In this document: one piece after another, positions 1-11,928 of the stretch
Numbering within the stretch: the stretch's first letter is position 1
Layout: every line of letters begins with the position of its first letter
Assembly (NCBI GenBank): GCA_032622095.1
Contig: CP136066.1
Span: 132,339,917-132,403,916, forward strand
DNA length: 64,000 nt
DNA from: Siphonodentalium dalli
Lineage: Eukaryota > Mollusca > Scaphopoda > Gadilida > Siphonodentaliidae
Direction: 5' to 3'
Position numbers and translations under genes: made by a program
Notes under the pieces: model-generated
What the model saw: only the letters and a program-made list of their open reading frames with translations
Database searches by the model: none
What the model was told of the DNA's origin: nothing

Positions 1-338
1 CCAAGGTGACTCACCTTCAGATTAGTTCAAATGAGGTCACTGGGTCAAATAGTTGCGAAGCCAGAGCCATAACTCTTTCCCTCCATAGTCATTCTTAAAA
101 TAACTTCTTCTCAATTACTATCAGGCTGAATGGGTTCATATGTGGTATGAAGGGTACATGGGTGACTGGGGTTCGGATTTGTTCAAATGAGGTCACTCGG
201 ACAAATGTGTCCATCCATTGTATTTCTTAAAACGTCTTATCAAGAACAATCATGCCTATTCAGCTTATGTTTGTTATGGTTGACTGGGATTCAGATTTGA
301 TTCAGAATTGGATCACAGGGTCAAATCACAGGCGCCTG
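1..338 (+). repeat. Degenerate ~156-bp-monomer repeat, family A
   Basis: Tandem, diverged monomers. The motif GAGGTCACTGGGTCAAAT occurs at 33 and in altered form at 189 (spacing 156), with a shorter third unit near 310. The same monomer recurs at 1760-2470, 22382-22640 and 48815-51305, where its hairpin head and 3' end can be seen. This copy runs in from the window edge and has no visible head. Confidence 0.75.
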
Positions 339-404
339 GGGAAAAATAGCAGATATACCAATATATAAACTATACCAGTGACAAGGTTCACAAGTCTGAT
401 TTTT

Positions 405-1000
405 GGAAAAATACACTATCATATTGTAATAGATTCTCAAAATTGTTGAAATAAGTCACAATATATTTCAGTGTGTCTTATTGGCCATGAAATTTCCTTT
501 CTTTTAATGTATAATTTCGTAATATCAAATGAAGGGAAGTCGAGACATCGTACCGAAAACTTACAATAACCACTGGAAATTTGGGAGTAAAATGGGTGGT
601 CAGTCTCCCTGTCCGCCTCATATCTTCAATAATTCAAAAAAATTGTCAACTCATCCAAAATATGACCCAGTGTATGTTATAGGACATAAAATGTTCTTTC
701 GTTTGAAATATAACTTGTCGAAGTCTATTTAAGCGAAGTTGACATATCGTATGGGAAATTTGCAAGTTTGGCAAATGCGATCGTAATAATTGAATTGGTA
801 TCCGTGTATGATCACTACTTACCGGACAGAGAAACTGACGACCGCTTTTCGTCAGTAGATATTGTTATCTCGACTTCCTTTCATTTGATACTATCAAATT
901 ATACATCAAAAGAAAAGAAATTTCATGGCCAATGAGACACAATGAAATATATTGTGACTGAGAAGAAAGTTTTTGAGAATCTATGATAGATGGTGTTTTT
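405..1000. mobile_element. Foldback (long inverted repeat) element
   Basis: Arms at about 405-547 and 866-1000 are reverse complements over roughly 135-140 bp with scattered mismatches. For example, TTGGCCATGAAATTTC in the left arm pairs with GAAATTTCATGGCCAA in the right. The loop is about 320 bp. I could not find a target-site duplication and no transposase is present, so this is a non-autonomous element or a fossil of one. The small ORF inside (529-732) is not taken as a gene. Confidence 0.7.
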
Positions 1001-1640
1001 GTTTGTTTTTTTTTATTCGGGTCACAATTCATATGATAACAAGATACAAATACATTTATATATATTGAAATAAGACATTTAAGTTTACAAAAAGATTTAA
1101 GGTTAACAGGTGGAGTTATACTGTAAAGTATGTTTGGCTGTATCTAGCTTCAAATAGTTTGAGTTCAGGTTTGTTATCATTCAGCCTTCAGACTTCCAGT
1201 ATTTCAATCAAATTCAAGTGATATACTTACAGTACAGGAACAATAACAATTTAATAAAATCAACCTGGTTATCAGGTGGGATCTCATAATACAAAATGAA
1301 TAATTAACATAGTGATTAGTACTACTAGTAATTACTAACGTAATAGACATTGTTTCTGCACTATATTATGTAAGTGTCTCACTTAAATTTTAGAAAATAG
1401 CCTATTATATGAATTAGAGTGATAACGGCAAGTCTCAATTCAAGCAGGATAAGCATAATCCATTGAACCAAAAGATGTCTGACAATAACTTATAAGCATT
1501 TCCAATCCCATACATATATTAAAATTTCCAAAGTTACTCTTGAGAAACTTGATCAAATTGACCTCTCAGTAAAATTCTAAATACTAACTCAGAAAGCCCT
1601 AGATTCGCTCTCAATGCATTGGATTTTCAAAATATTTCCA
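1001..1640. other. AT-rich stretch without recognised features
   Basis: No convincing exon, repeat head or inverted repeat was seen here. It ends at a C12 run (1644-1655) and a short C/G-rich insert before the next family A repeat. Confidence 0.5.
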
Positions 1641-1759
1641 GATCCCCCCCCCCCCACCATTAGGAGGGGGACACCCCCTTCCCCGCTCAGGACATCGGCA
1701 TTCGGGATATGCCTTCGCCATATCATTGCCTGGAAACAGGTGTCCCCAAAAAATACCTG

Positions 1760-2470
1760 GATCCTTCACTGTTTCCCTCAATAGTTATTCTTAAAACATC
1801 TTCTCAAAAACCATTTAGCATATATTTGGTATGGAGAGTCCTTGAGTGACTGGGATTCAGATTTGTTCAAATGGGGTAACCAGGTCAAATAGGGGTGCGA
1901 CCAGGGACTTAACTCTTCCCCCATAGTAATTCTTAAAATTGCTCCTCCTCAAGAACCATCATGCCTATTTAGTTTATATGTATTATGGAGGGTCCTTGTG
2001 TTACTTGGGACTGGGTTACAGATTTGTTAAAATGGGTTTGACCAGTCAAGAAATGACGTTTGGTGTATATGGCCTATGGAGAGTTGGGATGAAAATCTGT
2101 TTAAATAGGGCCACCATTAAAAAGTGGGCATAGCAGGTTGGAACTTTGTAGAAGGTAGGAAAGCTTGAAGTATCAGTTGTAAAATTCCAACATGTGCAAA
2201 GGAATTTTTACGAACTTGGGAGTGTGTTTGCTTCAGTTGGGAGAGAGCAGATTATCATGGACTATGTGGGTGGGGGGGATCGGAGGCACGCAGTTGAAAA
2301 TGTCAAGTGGGACACTGGACAATCCACTGCCCAAAAGGAGACCTCTTTAGAACTACTTGTTTTTAAGTGATTTTGACAAGTACTAACTCTTATGGACTTC
2401 CGAGTCCCAGTCTTCTCAGTCAGGTAGGGTTGGGCACAGTCATTGACTGTCTTGTTCAGGATTTTTATAC
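1760..2470 (+). repeat. Family A repeat copy with 3' end
   Basis: Contains the monomer motifs (GGGGTAACCAGGTCAAAT near 1873 and a variant near 2033, spacing about 160). It ends with the signature seen again at 51260-51305: a 'gagtcccagtcttctcagtc' segment followed by 'cattgactgtcttgtt'. That shared tail marks the 3' end of family A elements. Confidence 0.7.
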
Positions 2471-2539
2471 AAATCTGATTAATATGCTGCCTTTCATTAT
2501 CAGCAATTTTTGTTAATACCCCTCTAAGAAGGTATATAG

Positions 2540-2700
2540 GAATCAGCTTGTCCGTCAGTCTATTTGTTCATCCATCCAGCCACGGACACAACTTTGGATC
2601 TTCGGGTGACCTCGAGATGTGAGCCATAATTTTTTTCTGAATTTAGTTTAAAAAAACATGGCTACCAGCAGCCATCTTGGAAAGAAATACTAACATCCAA
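2540..2700 (+). repeat. Family B fragment
   Basis: Carries the family B words (GTCCGTCAGTC head segment, then 'aacatggctaccagcagcc' and 'atcttgg'). These match the monomers of the 7303-9225 array. It is a single partial unit. Confidence 0.65.
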
Positions 2701-3104
2701 GAAAGTAAGGAACTTTTCATCAATTCTTACTTGTATTCACCATTTACCTATAATTAAATGAATACCTGACACCTGCTGACTTTCTCCATTTAAAAGTTAG
2801 GCCATTGTTGTATTTTATTGGAACTGGAATAGGCCAATTTGCCATTATTATTTACAAAACAAATTCAAAAACCCACCAAATTGGGGAATTGTTGATGGAA
2901 TCTTACCTGTTCTTGACCATTTACTTGTAACTATGTCATAAATGACTACCTGACATCTCTTGAGTTTCTCCATTTAAAGGGTAGGGCAGTGTTAGTATCT
3001 TATTGCAGTTGAAATAGGCCGATATGATTGTTTTAATGACCAAACAGTATAAAATAAACCAAGAATTTTTTTCATTGATTCTCACCTGTATTTCACCTGC
3101 ATAG
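2698..3104 (+). repeat. Tandem repeat, ~177-bp period, 2.3 copies
   Basis: Two full diverged units and the start of a third. The marker 'tcttac/tctcac' before CTGT falls near 2726, 2901 and 3080, giving spacings of about 176-179 bp. Other shared words are 'gactacctgacatctc', 'tttctccatttaaa' and 'gaaataggcc'. It joins the end of the family B fragment, so it may be part of a composite element. Confidence 0.65.
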
Positions 3105-4165
3105 GGGAGCGACTCCAGTTATTGACTGTTTTGTTATAAATCCTGAATGTAAATGTTTTTTATCCGTAAAATAATGGTTTTGTTCGAGTGGTGTATCCCA
3201 TGAACCATATTTCAGTGGTAAGTTCATATGAACTACGAGTAAATTACAATTATTTCAACAATCTATGTACAGTTTCTGGAAAATACTGGGGCTATTAATT
3301 TTGTACATCATACCTGAACATATAATTAAATCGTACCTGTAAGAGCAGTCATTGGAGGTTTTTGCAGTAAAAGGTGGATATCAACAGTTTTACGATTTTT
3401 GGACTTTTGGGCTGGTTTCCGAGATGTCAAATCATCACCTCTGATAAAGAATGGTTATTGCTCTATTATCAGTTAATTGTGAATATCAAAAAGGCTTTCA
3501 TTTTGATCATTGTCATCTTATATTTAATGTCAAAGGATTTTTAGATTAGAAACATTAGTGAGAATGTTAGAAAAAAAAATGAGTGTTTCGGCACACATGG
3601 AGTGTCAGCATGTTCGAAGCATATTTGGTTATTTACATGCACTCTTCGCCATAACATAAATATCATGGGCCTTTAACTCTTTCGTAGCTGGGCTAAATTT
3701 ACACCTAAATTGCCTGATCAGTTATATGAAAACTGAAATATTTGTGGAAAAGTTTGATACAATTAAAGTCTCAGGTTATGAAATATATTTTCATGCCAAA
3801 TCAATGTGAAATTGTATATATATGGAAAACATTTCTGCGAAGCTTGGCATATTCTATAAAATCAATCTTTGATATGTCATATAAAAATCTCCAAATAGGT
3901 GGAATGATGTCTGATCCTGACTTTGTAAAGTTAAGCTGTATACAACTTACGTTCTGTTCTGTTTATGTTCAAACACAATAATGTGCCTATGAGCAATATA
4001 GTACTCGTTCAATGACTGGCCTTGAATAGCCTTAAATTCTGTGACAAGACAGCCCCTTCAAGCGAGCATAATTCAATTCCACACTATTTTTTTCTTGGTT
4101 TACAGTAACGCTCCCTGACAGTGATATCTAAACAGGCAATATCTACCCTGTTATAATTGGTTATT
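3105..4165. other. AT-rich stretch without recognised features
   Basis: The start (3105-3130) repeats the family A tail ('gagcgactccagttattgactgttttgtt'-like). The rest shows no exon with splice signals, no repeat head and no inverted repeat that I could support. Confidence 0.45.
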
Positions 4166-4167
4166 TT

Positions 4168-4560
4168 TATGTTTACCCATACCATAGTATGGTAAACATA
4201 GTGTCAACGTCCAGATTTACCACTCATTGTTAGTCCATCCTTCCGTCATCTGTCTGACCGTAGACACTTTACGCATGGTGCAATAACTCGAACATTTTCT
4301 ATCCGATCGGAACCATATTTCGTATATGAATTTCTCAGCACAAAAGAAAGATCAAGTTCAAATATGGGTTTGATCCGACTATTTTTAACTGAGTTATGGC
4401 CCCTTTTACGACTTATAATTCACGCATGCTGCAATAACTAAAAAAATTTTTATCTTATTGGAACCAAATTTGGTATGTCAGTTTATCAGCCCAAAATACA
4501 TATCGAGTTCAAATATGGGTTTGATCCGATTATTTTTAATGGAGTTATGGCCCTTTGACA
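4168..4560 (+). repeat. Family C repeat: hairpin head plus two 151-bp monomers
   Basis: A perfect 10-bp hairpin (TATGTTTACC at 4168-4177, GGTAAACATA at 4191-4200) heads the element. It is followed by CCATCCTTCCGTC-type sequence and two tandem units starting at 4271 and 4422 (period 151). Each unit contains 'atgggtttgatccga' and 'gagttatggcccctt'. The layout matches families A, B, D and E in this window. Confidence 0.75.
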
Positions 4561-5456
4561 TAATTCAATTACATGTAAGGGGTCATCTCAAAACTACAAG
4601 AGATTTGTATTTATTTGCGACCACATAATTCACAATTAATCGTATGATTTGGAAATAAATTGGCAGATCTCTGGCAGTATTCATATGAGATGACGTAAAT
4701 TCTATATTTAGCGCTATTCCAGGAATTGGGGTCACACCCAAATATGTATAGTAGGCCTTAATGCAAGCGGCTACTTTCACATTCTAAAAATAGAACAGAT
4801 CCATCAATTGATTAAATTCTAAGATTTATTTCGGCGTTGCGGCTACTATCTTCAAAGCTTAATTGTGTTTGTAATATGTTTAAATACATCCGACTTTTAA
4901 ATATGGAGGAAATAAATAGATATATTATGGCAAATGTAAAAGATTTGTATTTAATCGCGAATCGCCGACGACACAATTAATGCATGCACAATCGAGTGCA
5001 GTCTTAACACGAGATGTCGTATGTTCTATTTTTAGCCCGATTCCCGGAATTGGGGTCATCAATATTTACGTTTCTGGGAACAACACACGTGGCATTGCAG
5101 AGTAATACGTCTCGAAGATTTCACACAGTGAACGGATTTATAAAACAAATTTCAAACATGGGACAACTCAAGCTTAAAAAAAATATCGGGCCTGTGTACA
5201 CGTAGGCCTATATTCCGAATATACATAGCCTAGGCGAAATTTATATTGGAATATGTGCGATGTCCATGCAGCATTTGATGTGCTTTATAACGCAATCATG
5301 GCAATTGCATTTTTGTTTACCGGCACATGCATGGAAACAACAAATCTCGCCAGTAGACAGCCGTAGAAAGAAAAAAATATATCCACAGTGGGTTTAACTT
5401 TAGCCTAAGCAGGAAATTTTGCTGTTATGCCTACATTCTGCATGGTCATGCAGTTT

Positions 5457-5457
<1 letters not shown>

Positions 5458-5488
<31 letters not shown>

Positions 5489-5594
5489 ATATCGATCATG
5501 CACGCCATGAATATCTACTCGGTTCTCTACCCTTTAGTGAAGAGTAGGCTATAGAAATTCGAAACATGACATATTGGGGGGGGGGGGGGGGGGG
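5458..5594. repeat. Two long G tracts (G30 and G19)
   Basis: G30 at 5458-5487 and G19 at 5576-5594, about 90 bp apart on the same strand. Both are long mononucleotide runs whose length may be approximate in any assembly. Confidence 0.85.
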
Positions 5595-6027
5595 TGTCCT
5601 GATGTACATGTAAAGTTTTAGCAACATTTAGCAGTAATATTCCATACTTTTTCATGAATCGTAATATGGTAAATAAAGAGCGTGTGAAAATATGAATGGA
5701 AAATTCCATGCAAATCTGCAGTGCAAAGGTTATAAATACCCGAAGTAATCATAACATTTAACTGGCAATTAAATGTGTGCATGGGCTGCTTTTCATATTC
5801 TACATTAATTTCGTTTTCTGTAATTACTACTAATTATAATGCTGCATTGATTATTTCGATAAGTTGAACATAGCCTAATTATGTTGACAGTGTCGAATTT
5901 CACGATTGCATCATCAAGGTCAAGGTAACACGATGCGATTTATTTGTAGTAGGCCTGCTCCTATATTTCGTCATTTTTTTCTTTCAAAAAGATGTCTTGC
6001 TAACTTTTATTTAGTTTACTTTCGATA

Positions 6028-6055
6028 TTAACCCTTTACCCAACAGTAATATTAC
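6028..6055 (+). repeat. Solo piggyBac-type terminus
   Basis: TTAA (6028-6031) followed by CCCTTTACCCAACAG, the same terminus as the complete MITE at 29011-29392. A matching right end within a short distance was not found, so this is an orphan end or a truncated copy. Confidence 0.5.
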
Positions 6056-6854
6056 CTCCAGCCAACAGAACTTTCAGGTGACGTCAAAGTTTTTGGGGAA
6101 AAACATGTATTATTACTAAATGTTATTCAGAGTTGTGAATCCCCCTCCCCAAGCATGATAGTATGGTGAATATTTAGTAGGTTTTATATTTATATTTTAT
6201 AACAATAAATGTAATAAACAAACGAAAGGTAAGTTTTGTTTTATCAACAGATCAATGTGACTTTCAGTTTCAATTTCTCTGTCGGAAAACCATATCACGA
6301 AATTGGGTGATTTATTAATGTTTTAAGCCATGGCTACGTGGTGAAATGAAACATAAAATAAATCATCAAGTGGCCTATCAACTCTTGGATAGTTACGTGT
6401 AAATTCAGTTACAATTGACTGCATTATTAGTCCAAACTAGTCAACATTGTACCATCGATTACAACGCACGTGTTTTTTTGTTTACTTCAATTTACAACGC
6501 ACCGGTTTTTGACCTTGACATTGCAGTCAATACATTCGCACCGCACATATCTTGTGCAATTAATAAATTAAACAATTCTTTCGTGCCTACATTGTATCTT
6601 ACGATCGAGAAAGTGCTTTCTCTTAGTGAAACTTTGAGCAATCATATTCAATATAAAATGACAAGACAGTTCCGATAAGTAATTCGTGGTAATGCAGCAC
6701 TAATCGGAATTGATTTGCGCACTTTCAATTTAAAAATAGCCGCGTTTGTCTCGTGAACTCTTGTGTTCAAATAAAAGTAACTAATGTTAATATTATGTTA
6801 TACAATGTTATTTCTTTGATTTTTCACATCATGATATGGCCAATTTACTTGAGT

Positions 6855-7302
6855 ATTTGGCAGTGTTAATGCGCGGAGAATAATAATTTTATTAATCAAA
6901 CAAGAGAACAAAACGGCCGATCGATGCACATTTGTGCTTTTCAGTATTTTATTATTGTTGCGCTGACGTCGGCAAGGTTCCGATGTGTTTTCATCGTCAT
7001 CAGCTGATCAATAAGTTCAATGGAAACACTCGATAAATGGTCAATTGATACTAACATTAAATCTAAGATATATTATGTTTGAATTTGCAATGAATGTCAT
7101 TTATTTATTACCGAATGGCTATTATAGTTGTAGGCATGATAGATGACAGTCCCCATTGTGCGCCCCACATTCCAACACCACGTTTTCGCAGGTAAAAATT
7201 TCTGCGCTCGTTATCAGTGGGCGTTTCTTGATCTTTTTTGGCGGGAGTGTTTTTTAAATAAACCATTTGGATTGAATCGTGTGTCCATTCCTTTGTATTT
7301 TT
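6855..7302 (+). repeat. First copy of a ~450-bp direct duplication
   Basis: Matches 9237-9699 nearly base for base over most of its length. Shared words include 'atcgtcatcagctgatcaat', 'gtcccca-ttgtgcgcccca' and 'gggagtgttttttaaataaa'. It stops at 'tttgtattttt' where the 7303-9225 repeat is inserted. Confidence 0.85.
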
Positions 7303-9225
7303 AGCTCAACTTTACTTTGTAAAGTTTGAGCTATTGCCATGGCTTTGTCGTCCGTCGTCCGTGTGTACGGGCGCGTCAACAATAGAGGCTACATGAAATT
7401 TGTCATAGCTGTTGACATCAACATTTGTACCGGAATGATTCATACGGAAAAAAAACATGGCCGCCAGTGGCCATCTTAGATTTCAAAATTCAATCCATTA
7501 GCACGGGCTACAGGCCGTACTGTTCATCTGATCGTCATGAAATTTGTCATGGATGTTAATATTGACATGTAGATGGGAACGAGTAATTTTGAGGTCATTC
7601 GGCCAAAAAACATGGCCGCCAGCAGCCATCTTCGATTTTACTCTTTGCATGACTAAATCCTTTAGCACGGGCTACAGGTCGTACCTTTAGTCAGATCGTC
7701 ATAAAATTTGTCATGGATGTTAACAATGACATGTAGATGGGAACGAGTCATTTTTGGGTTATTCGGGCAAAAAACATGGCGGTCAGCAGCCATCTTGGAT
7801 TTTACTCTTTGTATGACTAAATCCTTTAGCACGGGCTACAGGTCGTACCTTTAGTCTGATAATCATGAAATTTATCATGGCTGTTGAAATTGGAATGTAG
7901 ATGGGAACGAGTCATTTTGGGGTCATACGGACAAAAAACATGGCCGCCAGTGGCCATCTTTGTTTTCAAAATTCAATCCATTAGCACGGGCCACAGGTCG
8001 CACTGTTCGTCTGATCATCATGAAATTTGTCATGGATGTTAATATTGACATGTAGATGGGAACGAGTAATTTTGGGGTCATTCGTCCCAAAAACATGGCC
8101 GCCAGCAGCCATCTTGGATTTTACTCTTTGTATGACTAAATTCTTTAGCACGGGCTACAGGTCGTACCTTTAGTCTGATCATCATCAAATTTGTCATGGA
8201 TGTTAACAATGACATGTAGATTGGAACGAGTCATTTTGGAGTCAATCGGCCAAAAAACATGGCCGCCAGCAGCCGTCTTGGATTTTACTCTTTGCATGAC
8301 TAAATCCTTTAGCACGGGCTACAGGTCCTACTTTTAGTCTGATCATCATAAAATTTGTCAAGAATGTTAATAATCACATGTAGATGGGAACGAGTCATTT
8401 TGGGGTCATTCGGCCAAAAAACATGGCCGTCAGCAGCCATCTTGGATTTTACTCTTTGTATGACTAAATCCTTTAGCACGGGCTACAGGTCGTACCTTTA
8501 GTCTGATCATCATAAAAATTTTCATGGCTGTTGAAATTGGAATGTAAATGGGAACGAGTCATTTTGGGGTCATTCGGACAAAAAACATGGCCGCCAGCGG
8601 CCATCTTGGATTTCAAAATTTAATCCATTAGCACGGGCCACAGGTCGTACTATTCGTCTGATCATCATGAAATTTGTCCTGGATGTTAATGTTGATATGT
8701 AGATGGGAACGAGTAATTTTGGGGTCATTTGGCGAAAAAACGTGGCCGCCAGCAGCCATCTTGGATTTTACTCTTTGTATGACTAAATTCTTTAGCACGG
8801 GCTACAGGTCGTACCTTTAGTCTGATCATCATAAAATTTGTCATGGATGTTAACAATGACATGTAGATTGGAACGAGTCATTTTGGGGTCAATCGGCCAA
8901 AAAACATGGCCACCAGCAGCCATCTTGGATTTTACTCTTTGTATGACTAAATTCTTAGCATGGGCTACAGGTCGTACCTTTAGTCTGATCGTCATAAAAT
9001 TTGTCATTGATGTTAACGATGACATGTAGATGGGAAACGACTCATTTTGGGGTCATTCGGCCGAAGACATGGCCGTCAGCAGCCATCTTGGATTTTACTT
9101 TTCTCTTCATGTCTATAAACTAGTATTAGACATTCAACTTTCCACATTCCTAATCGCTCCATTGACTGTAATATATTAAATTATTCCCTTTCCAAGTTGA
9201 GCTACAGTGTCATTGACACTTTCAT
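7303..9225 (+). mobile_element. Family B element: hairpin head plus 11 tandem ~160-bp monomers
   Basis: The head is an imperfect 30-bp hairpin (AGCTCAACTTTAC ... GTAAAGTTTGAGCT, 7303-7332) followed by CCGTCGTCCGTG. Eleven monomers follow; the mark ACATGG falls at 7455, 7610, 7774, 7938, 8093, 8257, 8421, 8585, 8740 (as ACGTGG), 8904 and 9067, spacings 155 or 163-164. The tail 'ttccacattcctaatcg' through AAGTTGAGCT to 'cactttcatt' recurs at 44770-44860. Non-coding; it resembles the tandem-repeat-bearing Helentron or pearl-like elements known from bivalves (established for that group; assignment here is inference). Confidence 0.75.
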
Positions 9226-9236
9226 TAGATTACATT

Positions 9237-9740
9237 GTGGAGAATATACTCAAGATTATGTAATTGTCAATGCGCGCAGAATAATAATGTTATTAATCAA
9301 ACGAGAGAACAAAACGGCTGATGCACATTAAATTTGTGCTACAGTATTTTATCATTGCTGCTATGACGTCGACAAGGTTCCTAGATTTTTTCATCGTCAT
9401 CAGCTGATCAATAAGTTCAATGACAACATTCGATAAATGGTCAATTGATACTAATACTAAATCTAAGATATATTCTGTTTGAATTTGCAATGAATGTCAT
9501 TTATGAATTACCGAATGGGTAATAGATATAGCCATGATAAAATGAGTCCCCATTGTGCGCCCCAATTTCCAACAACACGTGTTTACTGTAGGTACATATT
9601 TTTTGCGCACGTCATCAGTGGGGGTTTCTTAGCGGGAGTGTTTTTTAAATAAACAATTTTGATTGAATCAAGGGTCCATTCCTTTGTATTTTTCGATTAT
9701 AGTGTGGAGAATATACTCAAGATTATGTATTTGCCAATGC
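9237..9740 (+). repeat. Second copy of the ~450-bp duplication and start of a third
   Basis: Copy two runs 9237-9699 and supplies the uninterrupted version of the site occupied by the family B element in copy one. A third copy begins at 9700 ('gtggagaatatactcaag') but diverges after about 40 bp. The period is about 463 bp. Confidence 0.8.
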
Positions 9741-10659
9741 GCTTTAACAACACAATTTATTTGAGTACTAATCCAGGCAATCCCCGTGCCAACAATATTG
9801 GGCTGAATTGGCGTGATGTTGGGACGTGTAACTGAAGAGAAAATCGAAAATGTTGTCGAACTTTTCGATCAAAACTTTATTTAATTCTCAAAATTGCTCA
9901 CTCAGTGTATTAAAATAAAATATTATTCATATGATCTTGTGATGAATGAGGGAAAAAATCAAATCAAATGACAGTTTTATTTGAGAACATTTCTAGGGCC
10001 AAAAGAGTTTTATCAAATATATATTTAAATTTTTTATCACGTTCTGACACTTTGGAACAGTCTATTGCAAGTGTTGAAGGGATACTACCTGTATGAAACC
10101 ATTTCTTTTTATGTTTCCTTCAGAGCGTTTCTAGGAGATATGTGCTGTATGAATAATATACAAAAAGAATTCAATGGACAATTTAATAACTTGGAATCAA
10201 AACTTGAAACGTGTAGAGTTTTAATTCTTTTAAACAAGCTTCCACCCCAATAAAAATATGCTTACGAAGGAGGCTGTGGACGAATCCAAAAGTAATGACA
10301 ACAAATAGAACCGGAAACATAAACAAACATGCTCGATTCGCCGATTATCAAAACAGACATAGGCCTAATTGTTCTTGATATAAATGGGTAAATTATCGGA
10401 AAGTTGGTAATACGCTACGTTACTTTCGGAAAGTTTTCGGGAAATTTTCGGGAAATCAGCACGTTATCGGAATATTTAGATGCGGTATCGGAATATTTTC
10501 GGGAAATGGTGACCGCTCTATCGGAATCTATCGGGAAATTTAGAAGATAGTTTTGAGTTATCGGAATCCTATCGGGATATCTATCGGGATCCCGATAGTA
10601 GTTTTGAGATGACCCCTAATACACTGTGAGAATTTTAAGAGAAAGTCAAAATCACACAG

Positions 10660-11370
10660 CAGTGAATTATTAGATTCTATATTTAGCTATGGATATGTAC
10701 AGTTTATTGACATAATACACCAGTACATATGGCCAGCTAGCAGCTGTAGAGACACTGTATCTTATCTTAGAAAAAAATTAACCCACCCATTCCGAAGTTC
10801 CATCATATGATGTCATTGAAAATGATTAACCCTCTCCACACATCATATGGTTTTGATGCTTTTCATTTGATCATTCTCTGATTCTATGTCCAGTTTGATG
10901 GTGATCCACTTTTCACTTGCATGTATTTTGGGATTAAAATTAACCCATTCCATAGACACATGATATCCGATAGGCAGATATTAAAGTATACCTTTCACTT
11001 TGAGCCGGGTTCAGTAAGGATTTCTAAAAACCATCAATTGAATATTCATCATTAGAGGAAATGTCTTATTTTGAAATTCCCTCTATTGCATTTGGGGTGC
11101 AGGATAATAATAACATTGCCTGTATTCTTGAGACTGACTTATTGTATGGGCTTCTAAATCCAATTACATGCTTTTATAGACTATTTTGTGTTGATCAGTT
11201 CATTAGTGTGGTTAAGATTAATCCCTTGCTATCTGATTTGATAACTCAAATATTTGTCAATGATTGTTAATATTTCATGTCATAGTTTATGATAACACAC
11301 CCCTAACCTGCATAGAGAGGGTCATTTGGTTTATTTGCTTTAAAATATTAACATTCTCCAAAAATCCTGT
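10660..11370 (+). repeat. Low-copy degenerate repeat around an AAATTAACCCA motif
   Basis: The words 'attaacccacccattcc' (about 10780) and 'attaacccattccatagac' (about 10938), spaced ~156 bp, recur at about 15700. This suggests a monomer unit split by the insertions at 11.4-15.5 kb. No coding exon is supported here. Confidence 0.4.
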
Positions 11371-11375
11371 TGTGT

Positions 11376-11670
11376 GCGACGATTGTTTCAAATAAATGCG
11401 AGGAGACGCACTACCGACGAAGAATGCGTGTGGGCAACACAAATGCTGATGAGTCTGAGATCCGTGTTTGAAACAAACGTTGCATCACCGTCGACTCGAA
11501 TTTATATCTGAGAAATGCCAACAAGCTGCATAATGATATGCTAATGAGGGAATTCCAATTGAAACTGGAAAACACCAACGAGGATGATGTAATTTGGTGG
11601 TATTTGAATTCGAGTCGACGAAAGTGCGACGTTTGTTTCAAATTAAATGCGAGTAGACGCACTAAATAAA
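11376..11670. mobile_element. Small foldback element with CGTTTGTTTCAAA ends
   Basis: Arms TTTGAAACAAACG...ACTCGAATTT (11467-11503) and its complement (11606-11642) pair over about 37 bp. Further copies of CGACGTTTGTTTCAA lie at 11380, 11628 and 15440, and the 'cactaccgac' word near 11408 is repeated inverted near 15525. That hints that 11.4-15.55 kb was once a larger element of this family. Confidence 0.5.
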
Positions 11671-11839
11671 TATTTATTCTGTTTGAATATACCCGCTACA
11701 ATGCATGGACATGTTCAAATTTCACATCAACGATGGATTGAAATTGTTCTTGTTCAGATTTCAAAACTGTTCTCCCACCGTGCCCAACTTTGATAGGATT
11801 TTCAGGTTCAGATCTCTTATTTTTCTTCTACTGGCAGAA

Positions 11840-11928
11840 CCCCCCCCCCCCCCCCCCAATGGAGACCCTCTAGCTGTACGTCCCTGCCCGCAACGGAGAC
11901 CCTCTAGCTATACATCCCTGCCCGCCAT
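11840..11928 (+). repeat. C18 tract and 34-bp tandem duplication
   Basis: C18 at 11840-11857, then two units of 34 bp starting GGAGACCCTCTAGCT at 11861 and 11895, the second slightly changed. Confidence 0.8.

Larger units (their letters stand above)
4579..10616. mobile_element. ~6 kb element with 19-bp TIRs and TAA duplication (PIF/Harbinger-like)
   Basis: The ends are exact 19-bp inverted repeats, GGGGTCATCTCAAAACTAC at 4579-4597 and its complement at 10598-10616. Both are flanked by TAA (4576-4578 and 10617-10619). A TWA 3-bp duplication and G-rich ends fit PIF/Harbinger; the family call is inference. The right 230 bp (about 10390-10597) is an array of short motifs of the type ATCGGGAAA/ATCGGAATA. 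The left end lacks it and instead has two copies of a ~130-bp segment at about 4600-4734 and 4938-5057. No transposase ORF is visible, so it would be non-autonomous and has collected other insertions (7303-9225). A further end of the same family is at 30352. Confidence 0.6.
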
